A DNA stretch of 64,000 bases from Delphinus delphis (taxonomy: Eukaryota; Chordata; Mammalia; Artiodactyla; Delphinidae), in the NCBI RefSeq assembly GCF_949987515.2, contig NC_082685.1, positions 30,272,168 to 30,336,167 of the forward strand. Reading direction: 5' to 3'. Numbering within the stretch: position 1 is the stretch's first letter; each line of letters opens with the position of its first letter. Both the position numbers and the translations under genes were made by a program. Positions 59,301-64,000 of this stretch are shown one piece after another. Under the pieces are notes generated by a model, which saw nothing but the letters and a program-made list of their open reading frames with translations, made no database searches and had not been told where the DNA came from.

Positions 59301-61109
59301 ATTTACTTAAATTCCAGATAATTGCAAGTGCATCTGCTAGGCTTTGTCACTGGTCTATATGCACATTTCCACAGTGTATACAAAGAGCAATTATCCAACA
59401 ACTAAAGAAAAAGAAACAGTCATTTCTGCAAATTACAGCCAGCTCCTTTATCAAGGAATAAGTTTGTGTGAAAAGAATGCTACCCCAAAACACTTTTTTA
59501 AAATAAAATGTATTCACTCACACCACATACGTTAACTACACAGAACAAAAAAGGAAGCTTTTTCAACTGTTAAATTACAAGGTCTGAAACAAGGATAACT
59601 GCAATTTCAAATAAAATCATCCCACAAAACATTAAAGTTCTCCCCTGGGGGGGCGGGAGGGAATGGAGAAAACAACCGATTTAAACCAATTTGATGCACT
59701 GGTTTATGTTCTTATTCTGTATTCATGACAAAATATTTCAATAATAGTCACCCTATTTATCACTGGGTTGTATTTCCCTAATTTGAGATATAAGTGCACA
59801 GGCTCCAGAACATGAAGAAGATTCAAAACAGGGAATTTTTTTAATCGAACAATAAAAAGTCTTAATTTAAAAGTTTTCTGCTTTATTCATTAAATAGTGA
59901 ATTCTAAGTAGACCTAAGTTTTACCAGTTGCACTATTTGGTCACGAGTTCTCTTTCTTTCTCTATTTCATTCTTTCCTTATTTTTCCTTTGCCTTCTTTT
60001 TTTTTAATCTTCATGAACAATCCCATTTCAACTATTACATTCAAAACGGCCAGCCTTCCTTCCAAGTCCAATCTAGTTTTCGGACTTTTACACCTCATGC
60101 CAATGAAACAACATCAACAATGCTCCTCTTCAAGGGCCTAATAGACTAAATCTGTTCTTTTAACAAATTCTCAAGGCCAACCACAATGATCACAGTGGTG
60201 ACATTAGAACAGAGAGAAAACTATTTAATACAAAGACTAAAAAAATTTTGTGATGTTTGACCTGCTTGAAATTTATCAATTCAGTGGCCATTTATTTCCT
60301 GCTATACCTACATTTAAATATAGTCATTATCATCTTGTGAAACGTATTACGTTACCAGCCTAAGGCTATTAGTCAGTTAAAAAAGAAAAACCTCCCTATT
60401 CCCCAAACTGGAGAACCATCATTATCATTAATATTTCATGCAACTACATTAAATGAGACAATATTCAATATTTAACTATCTAATCCTACAGTAATTTATA
60501 TTAGAAAATACCAACCATGTGAGAATTCAGTCAGATTACTTTATTGGATGAACCTTTGTCATTATTAATAACACTTCAGTATCTCATAGTTTTTCAGCAC
60601 AGAATGTAACATCCAAGGACTGAAAGTGATTTTGTTTCTAATTAATTCTCAAAATCCTTGAGAGACAGTGATGGAAGGATAAATATATTAATTTGGAATT
60701 GAAGAATAAAGGACTGAGCCTTCAGATGCAAAAGTTTTACTAGATACACGGATTACTTGTGTGGGTCCTACATCTCACTATGTTTGCTAATAATTTAGTG
60801 AGGAAGATGTGTTTGAACCTCAGAGAGTCTAAACCACAGAAAAAAAGAAATGTGGTTTTATTTCTTTCAAGTACCACAACTGCTCTTATTAGCAATTTAT
60901 AAGTAGAAAGTTGGTCTGATCTTTTATACCAAATTCCTACTAATTTCCTTGCAGGCAATTACTCAGCCATCCAGATGTCTTCCTTACAGTACTTTAAACA
61001 AATCTTCACTTTTTTTCACACCATTTATTGACGTTACATATTTACGCATAGGCAAACTTCAGCCCATTCTAGGTGGATTATCTTTAATTTCAACATGAAG
61101 CAGAATTCA
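56368..61109. other. mostly unique DNA, no gene supported
   Basis: 4.7 kb without a recognised transposon. A GA-rich stretch lies at 57001-57050, a T run at 58253-58268 and a G-rich tract at 59648-59661. The longest frame (103 codons, 57167-57478) has no recognised domain. The repeat-free parts at 57480-57900 and 58600-59000 could hold conserved non-coding DNA, which a single sequence cannot show. Confidence 0.4.
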
Positions 61110-61124
61110 CATGAATAACATTTT

Positions 61125-61330
61125 TTTTTTTTTTTTTTTCTGTACGCGGGCCTCTCACTGTTGTGGCCTCTCCCGTTGTGAAGCACAGGCTCCGGACGCG
61201 CAGGCTCAGCGGCCATGGCTCACGGGCCCAGCCGCTCCGCAGCATGTAGGATCTTCCCAGACAGGGGCACGAACCTGTGTCCCCTGCATCGGCAGGCGGA
61301 CTCTCAACCACCGCGCCACCAGGGAAACCC
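61125..61330 (-). mobile_element. CHR-type SINE, full length, 14-15-bp duplication
   Basis: Reverse-strand short CHR SINE: T run (A tail) at the left, CTGTACGCGGGCCTCTCACT, then the tRNA-related head ending CACCAGGGAAACCC at the right. ATGAATAACATTTT occurs on both sides (61111-61124 and 61331-61344). High similarity to the other short copies and a clean duplication suggest a younger insertion. Confidence 0.97.
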
Positions 61331-61344
61331 ATGAATAACATTTT

Positions 61345-62118
61345 AATATGGTTCTTGGTGATAACTAAAATAATTCTTCATGACGAACATATTTGAGATT
61401 GGTGTGCGCTAAAATCAAAAGCATTTTGCTTAACACCTTTACAATCAGGCATATACTCCAATCCATTTTAAGCAAGAGAGCAGTTCTCACTATTAGCCTT
61501 CCAAGTTCATGCACTGAAGCCCTTGCCGTCCATCCCCTAAGATGCTACAGGTCACTTATGGTAAATACTTGCTGGGGGCTTTTTGTTTACCAGTTTCGTT
61601 GACTGCCTCTCCCCTTTTATTTTGAGGGAATTCCACCATTTACATCTTGCTCAAAGTCTAAGTCTTTCTGCCTCATTCTAGAATACAAAAGGGCCAGACT
61701 ATTGATTTTCCAGACTTTCTAGTTACAGGGATGTGACACGTGATCAAAATGCAGACAACTGGATGGATACACCGGATTAGAACTTTGAATCGAGAGCACG
61801 GGATCCCCAGAAGAAAGGACAGTGGTTCCTTCCAGGCCTGGTATGAATAGTCATCTACTGTACCACTGCAACCTCCAGGGCTGCAGCGCTAGCTGATACT
61901 AAAGGAAATGGCAGAGCCCAGTGTCAGGGATGCGGAGGGCTACAGCTGGGCACACGGTATTCAGTGGCAGAAGCACAAGTGCCAAATCTTTCCCGGGGAC
62001 TCCGTGATTCCCAATATCTTTCTAACGCATTCCCTTTATGTTTACGTTCGCCATAATTAGTCTCTCTAACTTACAAGTAAGAACATAACCCAACCCCACA
62101 ATCAAAAATAATAAATCA
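61345..62118. other. unique DNA, nothing recognised
   Basis: Slightly GC-richer than average around 61840-62000. No exon or repeat recognised. Confidence 0.4.
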
Positions 62119-62315
62119 GGGGCTTCCCTGGTGGCGCAGTGGTTGAGAGTCCGCCTGCCGATGCAGGGGACACGGGTTCGTGCCCCGGTCTGGGAACATC
62201 CCACATGCCGCGGAGCGGCTGGGCCCGTGAGCCATGGCCACTGAGCCTGCGCTCCGCAACGGGAGAGGCCACAACAGTGAGAGGCCCGCGTACAGCCAAA
62301 ACAAAAAAAAAAAAA
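62119..62315 (+). mobile_element. CHR-type SINE with 15-bp internal deletion
   Basis: Short CHR SINE with intact 5' GGGGCTTCCCTGGTGGCGCA and 3' unit. The usual stretch between two GAGCCTG repeats is collapsed, giving ACTGAGCCTGCGCTCCGC, about 15 bp shorter than the other copies. The A tail runs into (AAAT)n and then (TA)n. Confidence 0.95.
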
Positions 62316-62318
62316 TAA

Positions 62319-62321
<3 letters not shown>

Positions 62322-62357
<36 letters not shown>
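62322..62357. repeat. (TA)n microsatellite grown from SINE tail
   Basis: About 18 TA units immediately after the A-rich tail of the SINE at 62119, followed by AATAAT units. Confidence 0.95.
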
Positions 62358-62362
<5 letters not shown>

Positions 62363-64000
62363 ATAATAATATATCAAGTTGTGCTTTTATTCTGTGTTGG
62401 TTAATTTTAGAAACTGCTGTGAAATTAAGAGATCCTACAATATTGTGAGTTGTAAAGAACATATTCTTATCACAAAGACTAGGAAACTTTCTATCCTTCT
62501 CCTGCAGCAGATGAGAAGTGATCTCAGAAATTCTCAGAAATTCACGGATCCAACAGGAAAAGAGCCAAGAGTTAAAGTTTAAATGAAGATCCCTTCCTAT
62601 TTTTCTCAGACATTGCTTCTCTGACTCGGATCCACAAGGAACAGAAGATGGAAAAGAAATTTGATGGTTTAGCTACAATTTGCTGGAAATGAGATATGCA
62701 CATCTTGAAAATCACAGCAAAAATGAGCATTAATCAAGAGCCTGACCAGGGTTATCAAAAGTCAAAGTTGACTGCCGGAAGTCCAGCAAGCTATTACCTG
62801 GGGCTGTGAAAAGGGTCAGTGCCTCTGTGCACTCTTCCTTTGCCATCCACTTTCAGAGCTATTCACCAGGTACTTTTCAAGAATATTATCATTCCCACAA
62901 ATGACTGATAAAAGATAAACTCAAGAAAGTGAATAAGTTTTGAAAAGTAAATCCCTGAACCTACATATTCACCATACGCTTTCAAGTACAACAGGGAAAA
63001 TATTCCTTTAGAGAACATTTTCCATCCATGGGAACACTTGGAAATTTTCTTTCCTTCACAATTCCTATCATTTTTCAAAACACTCCATTTAAAAAAAAAA
63101 AAAAGTAAATCATAAATTGACTCACTGGTCATAAAAAAATGTAAACTGACAGCTCTGGGGCATCAAGTCATTCATCCATTCACTGATTGGACCGACACAG
63201 GTAACAGGCACGTCCTAAAAATAACCAGCATCAGGATCTGCCCTTACTCTGAAACCTAGATGTTAACCTGGCAAGAATCCCCAGTTTAATACAAGCCCTC
63301 TGGCTTTCTTCTTTACTTAAACATGTCTGCTATATCTGAATTTAAAAGAAAGAAAGCTGAGAAGTTATATCCCTGACCTCAAGTGAAGCTATGCTTTTCT
63401 CAGAGTAAATGCATTTGGAGTTCCAGAACAATGCTATTAAAAACAAAACAAAGCAAAACAAAAAACTACTACTAACTTCTGTAATTAAAGTATTATTCTA
63501 TACACACACATGCACACACACATACAGTGGTACTTTTGCCTACAGACTGTAAGCTTCTAGACCAGAAACCAATCACACACACGTATACACACCCAAATAG
63601 TATATGATTCTGTATATACCCCACGGGGGCTTAATAAACAGTTATGAATTGACTGACAAGAAAAAACCAAGAAATGACAACCTTCAGGGTAGCCATAACA
63701 CAATTTTAACTTGAAAATTGCCCAGAAATAGACTTCAGTCTATGGGAACTACACAAATCATATAAAAAGAACTAGTGCCCCTTATATACCTAGAGAGAGA
63801 GTCCTTAGTGAAAAATCACTGTCATAGGAAGGAGAGTTCACGTTCTTTATTTACTGTTCGGCTTCTTCAGTGAATTCAGCTGAGAGCAACTTTTGCTCTG
63901 TAATAACCTTTTTTTTACAGAATAACTTTTAAAATACAGATTAGAATAAATGCAAACTGTACCTCATCGCTAATATTTTCTTGCTAAGTCAACAGGTATA
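62358..64000. other. unique DNA, nothing recognised
   Basis: No gene, RNA or transposon family recognised. An A run lies at about 63091-63104 and short CA-rich stretches at 63500-63590. Confidence 0.4.

Noticed and set aside
62022..62462. 146-codon minus-strand open frame with an Ile-Tyr repeat
   Set aside because: The repeat comes from the TA microsatellite and the rest from the SINE antisense strand.

Overview
This is mammalian nuclear DNA, most likely from a cetacean. The main clue is a family of tRNA-derived SINEs whose 5' end reads GGGCTTCCCTGGTGGCGCAG. They carry a GGTTCGTGCCC-type B box and are the CHR family known from whales, hippos and ruminants. I count ten copies, several with clean target-site duplications. 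Ruminant-specific repeats such as BovB were not seen. The species cannot be fixed from this window alone.

No protein-coding gene or RNA gene is supported. Every open frame is short (at most about 150 codons). The longest lie across SINEs, L2 or MIR fossils, or low-complexity tracts, and I recognise no conserved protein domain outside LINE-derived sequence. The window is best read as intergenic DNA or the inside of a very long intron. There is no CpG island, no convincing exon and no CRISPR-like array.

Layout: 1-6800 is AT-rich unique DNA with an L2 tail at about 2540-2855. From 6800 to 9320 there is a cluster of MIR, a Tigger/MER2-like MITE (perfect inverted ends, TA duplication) and L2-like sequence interrupted by a SINE. 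From 9300 to 16000 there is mostly unique DNA with an enhancer-like stretch near 10110-10460 and several short tandem duplications. From 16000 to 35000 old L2, MIR and HAL1/L1 fossils alternate with younger SINEs and one 5'-truncated L1 with a 14-bp duplication (25218-25737). From 35000 to 46000 there are long TA and G tracts, an unidentified possible retrocopy, and old L1 pieces. At 46422-46850 lies a 5'-inverted L1 containing another SINE. From 46850 to 51400 there is unique DNA with two striking inverted-repeat motifs: an octamer pair and a 22-bp homeodomain-type palindrome. From 51500 to 55400 there is an L2 interrupted by a SINE, then a hAT-type DNA transposon split by about 1.28 kb with an LTR-like 3' end. 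From 55400 to 64000 the DNA is mostly unique, with a G19 tract in a promoter-like context and two SINEs.

There is no gene network to describe. The informative content is the layered history of transposon insertion and a few candidate regulatory or structural motifs. I found no evidence for a novel gene system.
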